This document shows, one piece after another, positions 52,392 through 62,999 of a stretch of DNA of 64,000 nucleotides (position 1 is its first letter; the number at the start of each line of letters is the position of its first letter). The translations under genes and the position numbers were made by a program. The notes under the pieces were generated by a model. It saw only the letters and a list, made by a program, of their open reading frames with translations, was not told where the DNA came from and did not search any database. Location of the stretch: assembly GCA_944739405.2 (NCBI GenBank), contig OX123186.2, positions 9,632,995-9,696,994 on the forward strand, in the 5' to 3' direction. This stretch comes from Euclidia mi (taxonomy: Eukaryota; Arthropoda; Insecta; Lepidoptera; Erebidae).

Positions 52392-54050
52392 TTAGTAATA
52401 GATTATTTACATTAAACCAATTAACAACTTTAGAGAGTGCATTGTTTACTTCGTCAAAATTAATCTGTTGTCTTTTAATGTTAAAAATCAAAGATGTATC
52501 ATCCGCGAACAACACAATCTCATGATTGTTCTTTACATAATTAGGTAAATCGTTAATATATATCAAGAATAGAAATGGACCGAGTATTGAGCCTGCGGGA
52601 CGCCCATTTTTAAAGCCGAACCTGGAGATGTCTTACCATTAACTTCGACCTTCTGGATTCTGTTGCCCAAATAAGAAGTCAGGAGATCGAGAGCTTTGTT
52701 CCTAATGCCATAGTGATATAATTTCCTAATAAGAGTATCATGATGTACACAATCAAATGCTTTTGACAAGTCGCAAAATATACCTAACGTATCTTGCAAC
52801 TTCTCCCAAGCCGCAAAAATACTTTTCAGTAACTCAACTGCTGCGTCAGTAGTTGAACAACCCCTCGTAAATCCGAAATGTTTCTTGTGAAGAAGATTAT
52901 TTCTATTGAAATGATTAAGCAATTGACTAAGTATTAATTTTACAAAAAAAATCTAAGAGTTGGCAATACAGAAATAGGTCGAAAATTTGAGGGGTCTGAT
53001 GTGTCACGAGATTTAAATAAGGGTGTAATTTAACTATATTTCATTAAATCAGGAAATGTTCCAGAAGCGACACAGCCATTGAACACTGTGGCTACATGTG
53101 GAACAATTAAAGTGATAATAGATGAAACAGTCTTAACTGACAATCCCCATAAATTCATAGTCTTTTTCATATTAATCGTTTTAAATTGTTTAAGAATATC
53201 TTCAGTAGTTACAGCAGTAAATTCAAAGGCTGTGTCACATTCTGGCACACAGTCCTTAAGTAGCATTTCAGCAGACATGGAAGACGACTTGAGTGATGCT
53301 GTAGTTATAATGGGTATATTACCAAAAACATTTTCAAATTCTGTCGCTACTTCCAAGTCCTCTTTAATACTCACATTATTGATATTTAGTAGGTAGTCGC
53401 GACTGCGTGCTTTGGCTCTACCAGTTTCGTTATTGATGACATTCCAGGTAGCTTTTATGGTATTTTCAGTGCATTTTATTTTATTTTTCAAATAAATTGA
53501 TTTTGCAGCATAACAAGCTTGTCTGAATGTTTTTGAATATTTTTTTACATAATTAATAAAGGCTGGACTATTATTAAGAGTTTTTTCATTGTAAAGTTCA
53601 TATAACCTAATCTGACTTTTATGAATGCCTTCAGTTGCCCAATCACTAAACGTCAGACGGTCAGTTACATTAATTTTTTTGGGTTTAAATACAGTAGAAA
53701 ATTCATCATTAATCAATTTAAATAATGAATTATATAACTGATCCGGACGGTCATGAGTAGGCAACCAACGCATGTTACTAGATTTTTTTTTTTTAAATTC
53801 CAATCGGTTCTCATTTATAGGTATATAATTTATAATTTTACTCTGAGCCTTAGGGCTTTTTCTTGGACAACAGACTAACTGCCGACTGTGATCAGACTGT
53901 AGCATATTAATTAAGGATTTATGTAAAGGTTTAGTGTTAATAAATATATTATCAATACAGGTAGCACTTGTGGCAGTCACTCTAGTTGGTTCTAAGAAAG
54001 TATGTACAATATACACTTTAAGTTTATGGCGTTTATACAAACAGACAAAC

Positions 54051-54215
54051 GGAGTAAAGGGGAGTTCATTTTATAACATGTAAAGATCTTACTATTCTTC
54101 TTTAGTTTATTTTTCTGCAGACTTTGTTTTCTTTTCATATTCCTTTCGCAATTGCTCTATCCTTCAAAGAGCAAAATGCGGGTCTAGAACAAAGTGGCAA
54201 TTGGATAAGGCAGCA
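54051..54215. other. Short flank between C' and BEL/Pao element H
   Basis: About 165 bp. On the minus strand it reads like a charged Lys/Glu-rich coding relic, but it is too short to assign. It ends in CAGCA, the left target duplication of H. Confidence 0.5.
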
Positions 54216-54797
54216 TGTTTAGAGTTTAGACTAAGATTGGGTAGTTTGCAGACAGTGGAAGCGATTCATTCATCCAGTCTTAGCCCAAGGCAAAGGATCT
54301 AAACACTATTACTGTGATTACACAGTGAATTCAATTAATAGGTAGGTACATGAAAATTTTACCTTATATTTCCTGGTGTTCCTGATGATGTTCTTGAGTG
54401 GACCTATAAGATTAACTCATAATTTTGGCCAAAATAACAAGAAAATCGAATAAATACCACAGGATCCAGTTCGGCGTCCTTCATCAGCGAAGTCGTCAAG
54501 CACCAAGCACGTGCATCGGATTCACACACATTTTACAATGTTCAATATTTCACAATGTCTTGTATAATAACAATTCGCGAAGCTACGAGAACGAGCTTTC
54601 CAAAAGGCGATCAATTTATATCAATTACAAAACCATGCGAGACAGACCAAACGGCGTGAGCCAGGCAACTTTTATATCGGGGAAGTGAATGGCAGTTCAG
54701 TGTGACCATAGTCAAAATTTACAATAGACTAAACTAAACGTTACTAAATCGATATAATCGACTTGACTTATTACAAATAATATTTCTATTTCAAACA
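54216..54797 (-). repeat. 3' LTR of element H
   Basis: 582 bp. Plus-strand start tgtttagagtttagac, end atttcaaaca. Aligns throughout with the other LTR; the main differences are transitions and the absence of the 4 bp found in 61047-61632 near 'tcggggacggaag'. An apparent 87-94 codon open frame inside both LTRs is a coincidence of the shared sequence. Confidence 0.93.
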
Positions 54798-54812
54798 TCC
54801 ACCCGCCCCGGC
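54798..54812 (-). other. Polypurine-tract-like site of H
   Basis: On the minus strand the bases just upstream of the 3' LTR read ccggggcgggtgga, purine-rich apart from three C residues and directly adjacent to the LTR, the place for plus-strand DNA priming. Confidence 0.5.
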
Positions 54813-54823
54813 CTACCGGTCCG

Positions 54824-56150
54824 CTAATCAGTTGGTAGACGTGACAATGTTGCAACCGCTCTCCTCAGCATCGAACCGTCCACCAAGACCTCAGCAAATC
54901 GGGGAACTCCATCAGCCCCAGTTACCAAACGAAGAATGCGCCCCCTGCGCCATCTGAGTGGCGGAAGGTTAGCCTCCTTGATCAAAACGAGGTCACCAAT
55001 CTTTGGTGGATCGGTCTTGTCGGTCCACTTAACGCATTGCTGGAGTATGTGCAAATATTCCAAATTCCAGCGTTTCCAAAAGCTCTGAGTAATCTGGCGT
55101 ACCAATTCAAAACGCGAGAGACGACTAGGTCTCGTATCAATATAAGGGTACTCAGGCAAGGCGACAAGTGGGCGACCAATCAAAAAATGGCCCGGCGTAA
55201 GGGCCTCCAAATCATTCGGATTTGAGGAGATCGGGCACAACGGCCTAGAGTTCAAAACGGCCTCAATCTTACAAAACACAGTTGCGAGTTCCTCAAATGT
55301 AAGGACAGATTCACCAATTGTCCTGCGCAAGTGTGTTTTGGCCGATTTTACTGCTGCCTCAAAAATACCACCCCAGTGTGGACAATTTGGTGGGGAAAAC
55401 AACCAATTTATCCCACGTCGGGCAAGCCTATCACCGATATCAACCTTGTAGGTTTCAAGAAAATTAACAACATCATTCAATTAATTATACGTGCCCTTGA
55501 AGTTAGTGCCGCAGTCAGAACTGATCAAGGAAGGCAGCCCTCTGTGGTATACAAATCTATCAAATGTGGCTACAAACGCCTCGGCCGTAAGCGAGGAGAC
55601 CAGTTCGAAATGAACGGCCTTTGTGGAAAGACAAACAAAAACGCACAAGTAGGCCTTAACAGTCTTGCTATTTCGAAGTGTCGACGTTTTCACCAAAAAC
55701 GGACCAACGAAGTCCGTGCCAACACCGTCAAACGTCCTGCTCTCATTTACTCGATCTGCCGGTAAGTCTCCCATCAAGGGCTGCATGGTAGAAGCCTTGA
55801 GCTTATAGCAAGGAATGCAGCGAAAGACTACACTTCGAATAATTCTTCGGGCAGACAAAATCCAAAACTCGCGTTGCCAAATGGCCAACAGAGCATTACA
55901 ACCAGCATGCGAATTTTTAAGGTGACGGTCGGTTACCAACAAGCGTACCAATTGACCGTCCTTAGGTAACAACAGGGGGTGTCGTGCCCCGTAAGGGAGG
56001 TTGGCGTTCTTGAGACGCCCTCCAACGCGCAAGAGACCCGTTTCGTCTAAAAAGAGGTTCAATTTAGAGACAGCTCCCGACAATTTCGATCTCCCTGATT
56101 TAAGGATAGCAATCTCGTTCTCAAAATGCGCCAATTGCACAGAACGAACG
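54824..56150 (-). pseudogene. Element H integrase (zinc-binding, DDE core, DUF5641), one in-frame stop
   Basis: One frame from 56140 to 54824 with a TAA at 55481-55483. H2C2 zinc-binding region: 'RLLVTDRHLKNSHAGCNALL' and 'CIPCYKLKASTM'. Core: 'FDGVGTDFVGPF' (first Asp), 'PSLISSDCGTNFKG' (second Asp kept; C where N is usual), 'PPNCPHWGGIFEAAVKSAK' (Glu kept). C-terminal: 'ALTPGHFLIGRP', 'QITQSFWKRWNLEYLHIL' and 'PPKIGDLVLIKEANLPPLRW', ending 'LRRAVATLSRLP', the DUF5641 tail. All three catalytic residues are present; only the TAA disables it. Integrates the DNA copy and makes the 5-bp duplication. Confidence 0.88.
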
Positions 56151-56159
56151 CAAAAATGA

Positions 56160-58460
56160 GAGACTCCTGTCGTTCCTGTGGTGAGATAAACGGTGTCAGT
56201 CGTTTCTATTGTGGGTGCCTAAAGTTGAAAACAAAACGCTTTATCCAAGCAGTAACACCTAACAACTTCAAAAAGAAATCGGGGTCGAAGGCGCATTCTA
56301 CCTTCTCAAGAGCGAGTGTTCGTAGACCCGGCAAATTAGAAGTATTCAAAACTGGCGTTCGAGGCTAATCAATTTCTGGTCGACTCAACCATTCTGGACC
56401 CCACCACAGCGAATGACCTATCAAACTAGGCGTCAAGCATCCGCGCGAGGCACAATCAGCAGGGTTGAGCCCACCTGGCACGTGTCTCCAAACAAGCTTG
56501 ACTTCAGATTTTTGGATTTGGGAGACGCGATTAGCGACAAATACCTCCAATGTGTGGACAGAAGCCTTCAACCAACAGAGAACAATTTGGCTGTCTGTCC
56601 AGGCGTAGGTCCCATTAATACAAATGCTTTTGCCCAAAGTACTGGACACGTGGTTTTATAAGCGTACAAGTAGGGCTGCTCCCGAGAGCTCCAATTTCGG
56701 GATGGTCAGAGATGTCCGAAGGGGTGCCACCTTGCTCTTCGCCATGATCAGGGAAACTCTCACCTGACCTGAGGCACTGACTGTGCGCAAGTACACCACG
56801 GCCGCGTGACCACGTTCCGAGGCATCACAAAACCCGTGAAGGGTTGCCTTGTACTTCCCGGGAGGAAGGATGGGACGAGTCAAGGAGATCTCATTGACGG
56901 CAGGAAGTGATGATACAAAAGAGGTCCATTCCTCAACAAGAGTGCCGTTTAGAGGTTCGTCCCAGGTCAATCCTGCTGTCCAAAGCTTCTGCAAGAAGCA
57001 TTTTGCCCAAAATATGACAGGACAAATCCAACCGTTTGGATCAAAGGTTCTGGCGACAGTAGTCAACACGAGACGTTTAGTCCAAGAACAAGGCAATTTC
57101 AAGTCTACGTTATACGTAAAGATGTCTTGGACTGGTCTGTACTGGACGCCGAGAACAGCCATCATGGCGGGGTTGTCAACAATCTCAAACAAATGTGGAT
57201 CTTGCTGATGATCCTCTGGCAAGCCATCCAAAAGCGCTGGTGAGTTGGAAATCCATTTGCGCAACTCATAACCAGCGGAGGCCAAAATACCTATCAATTC
57301 GTCCCGCAGGAGGATCGCCTCGTCCGCTGTGGAGGCGCCCGAGCAAATGTCATCAACGTAAATATCGTCTTTCAAGATGGCGGAGGTTCGTGGGAAACGT
57401 AAGCCTTCGCGGTCTGCGAGCTCCCAAAGAGAACGTATTGCCAAGTAGGGGCTTGACCTTAACCCGTACGTATTGGTATTGAGCTCGTAGACGACCATGG
57501 GATCGCGAGGATTCTCTCTCCAAAGGATCAGCTGGAAGCGACGGTCATCAGGGTGGATAATCGTCTGCCTGAACATCATTTTTATATCGGCCACAAAGAC
57601 AACCTGATGTCGTCGGAAGCTGGTGATGATGTCACAAAGGTCCTTGACCAACTTGGGACCAGAATGCAAGCACTGGTTCAAGGATACGCCTGTTGAAGTC
57701 TGCGCAGAACCATCAAACACTGTGCGCAGCTTGCCAGTCGATGGCTTCAACACCACATGATGCGGGAGAAAGTAATGCTCCACCGAATGCCAATCTAAAT
57801 TTGACACGGACATGTGTCCCAACTGTTCATATTCTCTCATGAACTCAATGTACTTCTGTCTGAGCTCCGGATCACGACACATGCGGCGTTCTATAGCCAA
57901 CAATCTCTTTTCGGCTAAAGGTCGTGACTCACCAAGCGGAGGCCGAACAGACAGAAAAGGTAGCCTCGTAATAATCCGACCGGAACGGAGTCGACCAGTG
58001 TTGTTCTGGAAGAACAGCTCGCACTCCTCATGTTCTGGATTCAAACGAGCAGCTTGAGGGGGCTCCTCTGCCTCCCAAAACCTCTGAACTGCATCAGAGA
58101 GAGCGGAGCCTACAGCCAACAATTTATCAAGTTCATGTGGAGTGGGGTCCCTAGGTACAGGTCCCATCAAAGCAAATCCAAATGTGGTCGGGATGGCAGT
58201 CAAACCATTTGGCACCAAGACCCGTTTCCCACCAATCAAAATTCCACCGAGGACATCAGAGCCAATCAACAAGTCGATTTGTCCCGGTGTGTCAAATTTG
58301 GGGTCTGCCAGTACCAATCCCGATGTCAAATTCACCACAGCGGCAGGTAGCTGTTTCTGTGGGTGCATACCCAAAATATTCTTCAGCACAATAGCCGAGG
58401 TTTTAATCCTCGGGTGTGAAGATTCAACGGGGGAAAACAAAACTTTAACTTGCCCTTTTC
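56160..58460 (-). pseudogene. Element H protease C-part, reverse transcriptase and RNase H, with stops
   Basis: Open 58440-56656 (594 codons): 'IDLLIGSDVLGGILIGGK' (end of protease), linker, RT 'HHVVLKPSTGKLRTVFDGSA', 'VVFVADIKMMFRQTII' and 'ILKDDIYVDDICSGAS' (YVDD), connection 'WICPVIFWAKCFLQKLW', RNase H start 'ATLHGFCDASERGHAAVVYL'. A TAA (56656-56658) interrupts. The same frame continues 'GTYAWTDSQIVLCWLKAS' and 'NPADCASRG' (RNase H end) to TAG at 56365-56367, then further readable codons with TAG at 56206-56208 and a frameshift near 56160 before integrase. Three nonsense codons in an otherwise normal pol. Confidence 0.88.
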
Positions 58461-58539
58461 AACATTAGAGGCTTCGTCACCTATTACCCGTATACAATTT
58501 GGAAATGAACCCATATTTTATTTAACCTGCCCTACCTAA

Positions 58540-58750
58540 TAAGTGGAAAAAATGCAACCTTGTGAACCTGTTTCCAATATAGCACGGACAACAACAGAGG
58601 TCCCCGTGGGTCCCCAGACCCTAACAGCAACCGTTGGTAGGATAACGGTCTCAATGGGGGAGGTTGGCGTTATAGGGCAGGGGTCAATGACCTATTGTTG
58701 CCTGGGCGGCGACCGTTGGCCAGGACCAGGCAAGTCAAAATGAGGGTGCG
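58540..58750 (-). pseudogene. Element H protease N-terminal segment
   Basis: Minus-strand codons 'ETVILPTVAVRVWGPTG' and 'VVVRAILETGSQG' match the start of BEL/Pao aspartic proteases, where the motif is normally DTGSQ or DQGSQ. Here the catalytic Asp position is Glu (codon near 58573). A frameshift between here and 58460 separates it from the rest of pol. The protease would process the gag-pol polyprotein. Confidence 0.65.
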
Positions 58751-59300
58751 CTATGAAGTCCTCAAAGGCGCGATGACTCGATCCGCGCGCCATCTGTGGG
58801 GGGTCATAATGACACACCCGCCCAAAATGAGGTGGGCGCGAGTTAAGGCGGGGACGCTCCGCCAAAGGAGGGGAATACCTGGGGCAGCAGTCATGGTGTT
58901 GGTGACGTTGAGTGGTCGCACATTCAGGTGCGCGAGAGAGAGGAGGCGTGCGCACGCTACGGTTCTCCAAGCGCGGTGAGCGGCGATCAATTGAGCGAGG
59001 CGACTCTCGGCTACTCGCCGGTGAGCCTCGGCTGCCACCTTCAAAACACCCGCCCGTGCGCGGCGTCGGCTGGACAAGCGGCCTACCTCTCTGGCATTCA
59101 TGCAGAGAATGTCCAAATGCTGTCCTCCACAGTGAGGACAGGGGCGAGAGTTTGGGCAGTCTCGCTGGTAGTGGGACCCCAAGCATGAGAAGCAAATGCG
59201 GCGGGCATTCGCGATGCGCCTACGACATGTAGGTCCAAGAATGCCCTACAACTGGCCGTTCTGTGCCTCGTGGCCTTGCAGTAAGAGCACTCCACCGCGC
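58690..59300 (-). pseudogene. Element H gag C-terminus: zinc-knuckle region, frameshifted
   Basis: In the gag frame after its TAG (59362-59364), codons read 'VECSYCKATRHRTASCRAF', a CCHC knuckle. After a frameshift near 59225, another frame gives 'GSHYQRDCPNSRPCPHCGG' and 'QHLDILCMN', two more Cys/His sets. An Arg/Ala/Ser-rich stretch follows. This triple-knuckle arrangement is typical of BEL/Pao gag before the protease. Confidence 0.72.
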
Positions 59301-59361
59301 TCTGCGTGACTGCAAAGCGAGGAGGGCGCCGGTCAACATTGGCTCGGGTGTGAACGCGAGC

Positions 59362-60312
59362 CTACTCCTTGACCTTTGGCGGCTGCGTCTTAGCCGGCGT
59401 GTCAACACCGGAGTTGTCCAAGACCCGGCACTCATCCTCGAGGAACCTCTCCAGGTCAGCAAAGGGGGTCAGATGGGTCGCGCTATCCCCACCAAAGCGC
59501 TGTTCAAAACGCGACCTCAGGTCAGCAGGCAGCTTCTTATGTACAATGTGCACCAATAGATAGGACCATTGGTCCACGGGCAGGTCCAAGCACTTAAGTG
59601 CGTTGATTGCCACCAAAAGCGGGTTCAAAAGTTGGGTGCGCAACCCAAAGACCCGGATGAGTGTGGGCAAACTCAAAATCTGTTCAATATGCGTGTCGGC
59701 AAGGCCACGCTTGTTATGGTACCTACGGGTAATTAAGTCCCGAGCCGTCTGGTACGCCTCGTCAGACACGGGCAGATGCTGGATGAGGCCTTTGGCCTCT
59801 CCATCCAGAACCGACATCAAATATGCCAATTTTTGTGCCGGCTGAAGGTCAGCCCTGTCATTGACCAGGCTGTCAAACAAATTAACGAAGCCCAGGTAGC
59901 TTCCTAAGCAGCCATCAAAATGGGGGAGGTCTAAGTTAGGAAGCCTACTCACCAGCCCCGGCGCTGACCTAGGAAGCTCCTGCTTCAAGCCGGGTTGCCC
60001 TTCCCTATCGGCAACTAGTTGTTTCGCACTATTGGAGACAGCATCATACAGGTCTAAGACCTGGGCATAATCTTCGCTGACCTTATTTCGCTGATCAGCG
60101 GTGAAATCATTAACTGACACTTCGAGACAACAAGCGTTGAAAATGCGAAATTGCTGTTCCACACTTGCCAGGCGATCATCAATCCGCTCATACCTTTGTA
60201 GTAAGGCCTGCTGGCGATCAGGCCGGTTCACCAAGGCACTGGCCGAGGCAAACCAGTGCAAATCTGATGCAATAGCACCAGCAGCCGCACGCAAGGCCTT
60301 GATAGCTGACAT
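59362..60312 (-). CDS. Element H gag (DUF1759-like capsid protein)
   Basis: 316 codons from ATG at 60312-60310 to TAG at 59362-59364. The N-terminal helix-rich part has 'RYERIDDRLASVEQQFRIFN' and 'SEDYAQVLDLYDAVSNSAKQ'. The DUF1759 part has 'PNLDLPHFDGCLGSYLGFVN', 'AQKLAYLMSVLDGEAKGLI' and 'RDLITRRYHNKRGLADTHI'. The C-terminus has 'LVHIVHKKLPADLRSRFEQR'. The stop precedes a zinc-knuckle region readable in the same frame, so the TAG is probably a nonsense mutation rather than the natural gag end. Forms the particle shell. Confidence 0.85.
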   Translation of the reverse strand: MSAIKALRAAAGAIASDLHWFASASALVNRPDRQQALLQRYERIDDRLASVEQQFRIFNACCLEVSVNDFTADQRNKVSEDYAQVLDLYDAVSNSAKQLVADREGQPGLKQELPRSAPGLVSRLPNLDLPHFDGCLGSYLGFVNLFDSLVNDRADLQPAQKLAYLMSVLDGEAKGLIQHLPVSDEAYQTARDLITRRYHNKRGLADTHIEQILSLPTLIRVFGLRTQLLNPLLVAINALKCLDLPVDQWSYLLVHIVHKKLPADLRSRFEQRFGGDSATHLTPFADLERFLEDECRVLDNSGVDTPAKTQPPKVKE

Positions 60313-61046
60313 AATCAAATTTCAAAAGAGCCCAGACAAGCGTTAAATAATATTAACAATCAAAACTTAATATTTGTTAATTCTTTGAAACCAACAAAGT
60401 ATTAGCCTGTTTACTGCAAGTGCAGTCAAGTGACAGGTATCTACTGTCCAACAAAATTAATAGTTTCAATTTTATTGACACAAAAACAAAGTAATCAAGA
60501 GTTGAAACTCCAAATAAGTTAATTAATTACTTGCAACAGACAGACTGGCTGTGTTATTTGAGATATACAATAGAAAGTAAGCACAAAATATGTGTTACCT
60601 AACAATATAATCTATATATTATAACAAAACAAAGGTTTATTAAGTTCAATTTATCAATGTGACCCGCCCAAGATGCAAGGTCAAGTTTGAATGGTATAAT
60701 GTTTCAAACCCAATATATGCAATAAACTAAATTTACTAAATTTATTGATACATACAGCTGTTATGTATCCAAACAAACTGACCTATTAATGCTAACAACA
60801 ACAAATTATTGCTAGATTTCAACAATACAAGTCAAACAATTACTGATTGAGGTTATGTATGACATGTGTTTCAAGTTATCAGGTCAACCAATACAAATAA
60901 ATATGATGTATTTTAAACAAAACTAACCTAGGAACACTGTTAACAATGAATATATAGCTCAGATACAAGCCTATACAATACCAATCTGAGTATAGAGGTA
61001 CAATCAACAGCGGCTAAGATACAACAGCGCTCTGCACCAAAAATTA
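60313..61046 (-). other. H 5' leader with primer-binding-like site
   Basis: About 730 bp of AT-rich leader between LTR and gag. Eight bases inside the 5' LTR, the minus strand reads tggtgcagagcgctgttg (61039-61022), beginning with the TGG expected of a tRNA primer-binding site. The tRNA was not identified. Confidence 0.55.
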
Positions 61047-61632
61047 TGTCTAGAGTTTGGACTAAGATTGGGTAGTTTGCAGACAGTGGAAGCGATTCAT
61101 TCATCCAGTCTTAGCCCAAGGCAAAGGATCTAAACACTATTACTGTGATTGCATAGTGAATTCAAGTAATAGGTAGGTACATGAAAATTTTACCTTATAT
61201 CTCCTGGTGTTCCTGATGATGTTCTTAAGTGGACCTATAAGATTAAATCATAATTTTGGCCAAAATAACAAGAAAATCGAATAAATACCACAGGATCCAG
61301 TTCGGCGTCCTTCATCAGCGAAGTCGTCAAGCACCAAGCACGTGCATCGGATTCACACACGTTTTACAATGTTCAATATTTCACAATGTCTTGTATAATA
61401 ACAATTCGCGAAGCTACAAGGACGAGCTTTCCAAAAGGCGATCAATTTATATCAATTACAAAACCACGCGAGACAGACCAAACGGCATGAGCCAGACAAC
61501 TTTTATATCGGGGACGGAAGTGAATGACAGTTCAGTATGACCATAGTCAAAATTTACAATAGACTAAACTAAACGTTACTAAATCGATATAATCGACTTG
61601 ACTTATCACAAATAATATTTCTATTTCAAACA
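61047..61632 (-). repeat. 5' LTR of element H
   Basis: 586 bp. Plus-strand start tgtctagagtttggac, end atttcaaaca, followed by the CAGCA target duplication. On the minus strand this is the upstream LTR and carries the promoter. Confidence 0.93.
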
Positions 61633-61885
61633 CAGCAGTTATTGGTTTTGCGACAATAGAACCTTTCCACAATAAGTTTTGAAAGCTCAATTATTAGAAA
61701 TCGTTTCCAGTTTTTGATATTATCATCGAGTAGTTTGACGATATTGTGTTGAAGTAATATTGGCTTTGTTGTTGATTTTAATTAGAATTTTAGTTATTGG
61801 GCTTGGCACAAATTAAATTAAGTAAAATACTATGTCCTACTATATTACAAATAGCCTTGATCACAAATAGTCTCAACTTTACTTA

Positions 61886-61927
61886 CTGAAATTTTACGTC
61901 GACTTGTAAGTCGATGTAAAATTTCAG
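61886..61927. repeat. Hairpin, 20-bp arms, 2-nt loop
   Basis: Arms 61886-61905 and 61908-61927 (ctgaaattttacgtcgactt), one mismatch, loop gt. Confidence 0.9.
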
Positions 61928-62421
61928 GCGTGGGATGGGATTTTCTGTATGGGATGTATCCCAGCATATTATTATCAATATACAGATCTCATTAGTAGTA
62001 TGATTCTAGATATAGTATGATTGGAGTATAAATTCACGCCTCAAATGGCAGAACATGTCGCACAACATATGATTTAAGAACCTGTAACTACCATATTCTG
62101 GAAAATAAAGTTATTATTTATTTTATTTATTTATTTAAATTACTTTTTAATGTACTTGTCAATTTATTAATATGATTCAGTCAGTAAACATCACACTCTT
62201 TATTTTCATATGAAACTCCCCGTCATAAACGAAACCATTAGAACTTGGTGTATTGCTGATTAAATTAATATTCTCCCTAGCGGAGCATTTATATGATGAT
62301 AAACACGTTAAATAATCAAATTATAATTGATCGCTACTGGTGTAATTCTGTAATAGCATTTCAATAACCTGGACATTCGGCAATGCTACCGAACACACGT
62401 TTTGATCGGAATCGTCATAAT

Positions 62422-62448
62422 AACATTGTATCAGAATGATACAATGTT
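62422..62448. repeat. Hairpin, 12-bp arms, 3-nt loop
   Basis: aacattgtatca, loop gaa, then tgatacaatgtt: perfect arms. Confidence 0.85.
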
Positions 62449-62817
62449 CTGTGCCACTGAGTTAAGCTGATATGCGTTGAAATTGAGCAAGTGAATGAAG
62501 TATGTATTTTTACTTTTAAATATTTTTATTGCGTGCATATTTTTGTATTGATTTATTTTTGTGTGGTGTAGATTTCAAATTGTTTTTTTAATAAGTGGTT
62601 TTTGATTCGGGATTGAAAGTTCTGTTTTAGTTTGTGTATTTAATTTATTTATGTCCATTGTCAAATTTTCATCTTCATCACTGTCCAAATTGCCAAATCA
62701 TTATATTCGTAAAGAAAGTATGAGTGAGAACATTTTGATGATAATGAGTGAAATTAATAAATTACGTACATCATTTCCATTGTTTGAATATACGATTTTA
62801 TGTATTTTGCATTTTTT

Positions 62818-62984
62818 CAAACACATCAGATATTGAAGGAATGGTCCTTTATGTAATAAGTGACTAGTATGGCAGTAGCAATTTCAGTGCACGTGTTGGC
62901 AAACATGTGATATATGACACCTATAACAAACACATCAGATATTGAAGGAATGGTCCTTTATGTAATAAGTGACTAGTATGGCAG
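62818..62984 (+). repeat. Direct duplication of a 58-bp block, 109-bp period
   Basis: The 58-bp block at 62818-62875 recurs without mismatch at 62927-62984 (start caaacacatcagatattgaa, end tagtatggcag), with 51 bp between. Perfect identity indicates a recent duplication. Confidence 0.93.
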
Positions 62985-62999
62985 ACTTATAAATTATAA

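Larger units (their letters stand above)
51595..54045 (-). pseudogene. Element C' ORF2 (endonuclease-RT), broken by frameshifts and a MITE
   Basis: First frame (54040-53030): 'FLEPTRVTATSATCIDNIF', 'QSDHSRQLVCC', 'LTFSDWATEGIHKSQIRLYEL', 'NLWGLSVKTVSSIITLIVP'. Second (52922-52563): 'KKHFGFTRGCSTTDAAVELL', 'GIFCDLSKAFDCVHHDTLI' and 'KMGVPQ'. Third (52566 onward): 'IYINDLPNYVKNNHEIVLF' and 'FADDTSLIF' (FADD catalytic pair), 'VVNWFNVNNLLL' where the MITE interrupts. Beyond the MITE, 51641-51605 encodes 'KKTKLFKFSLP' in the same register once the MITE and one TTA are ignored. Confidence 0.82.
51595..54050 (-). mobile_element. Non-LTR retrotransposon C' (relative of C, inverted), with MITE insertion
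   Basis: Minus-strand LINE of the same family as C: endonuclease C-terminal part, linker and RT through YADD and a few codons beyond, ending at the inverted junction with C. Protein similarity to C is clear along the linker and RT but far from identical, so C and C' are not a recent duplication. The 5' side is truncated within the endonuclease at about 54050. Confidence 0.78.
54216..61632 (-). mobile_element. BEL/Pao LTR retrotransposon H, structurally complete
   Basis: 7417 bp. LTRs at 54216-54797 and 61047-61632 begin TG and end CA and differ at roughly 17 positions plus a 4-bp indel by eye (about 97% identity). CAGCA is duplicated at 54211-54215 and 61633-61637. Internal order on the minus strand: leader with primer-binding-like site, gag (DUF1759-like), zinc knuckles, protease, RT, RNase H, integrase. 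Several stops and frameshifts make it non-autonomous. The LTR divergence suggests moderate age. Confidence 0.93.
61638..62650. other. Gene-free AT-rich stretch
   Basis: About 1 kb. The segment 61970-62145, ending 'ctggaaaataaagttatta' with an ATTT-rich run, looks like a LINE or gene 3' end on the plus strand but has no coding sequence attached. Two hairpins are listed separately. Confidence 0.45.

Noticed and set aside
54425..54688. 87-codon open frame present in both LTRs of H (also 61256-61540) as a gene
   Set aside because: Identical by virtue of LTR duplication, no domain, lies antisense to the element.
62818..62984. CRISPR-like repeat-spacer array
   Set aside because: Only two copies of a 58-bp block in an insect genome context; no further repeats and no associated genes.
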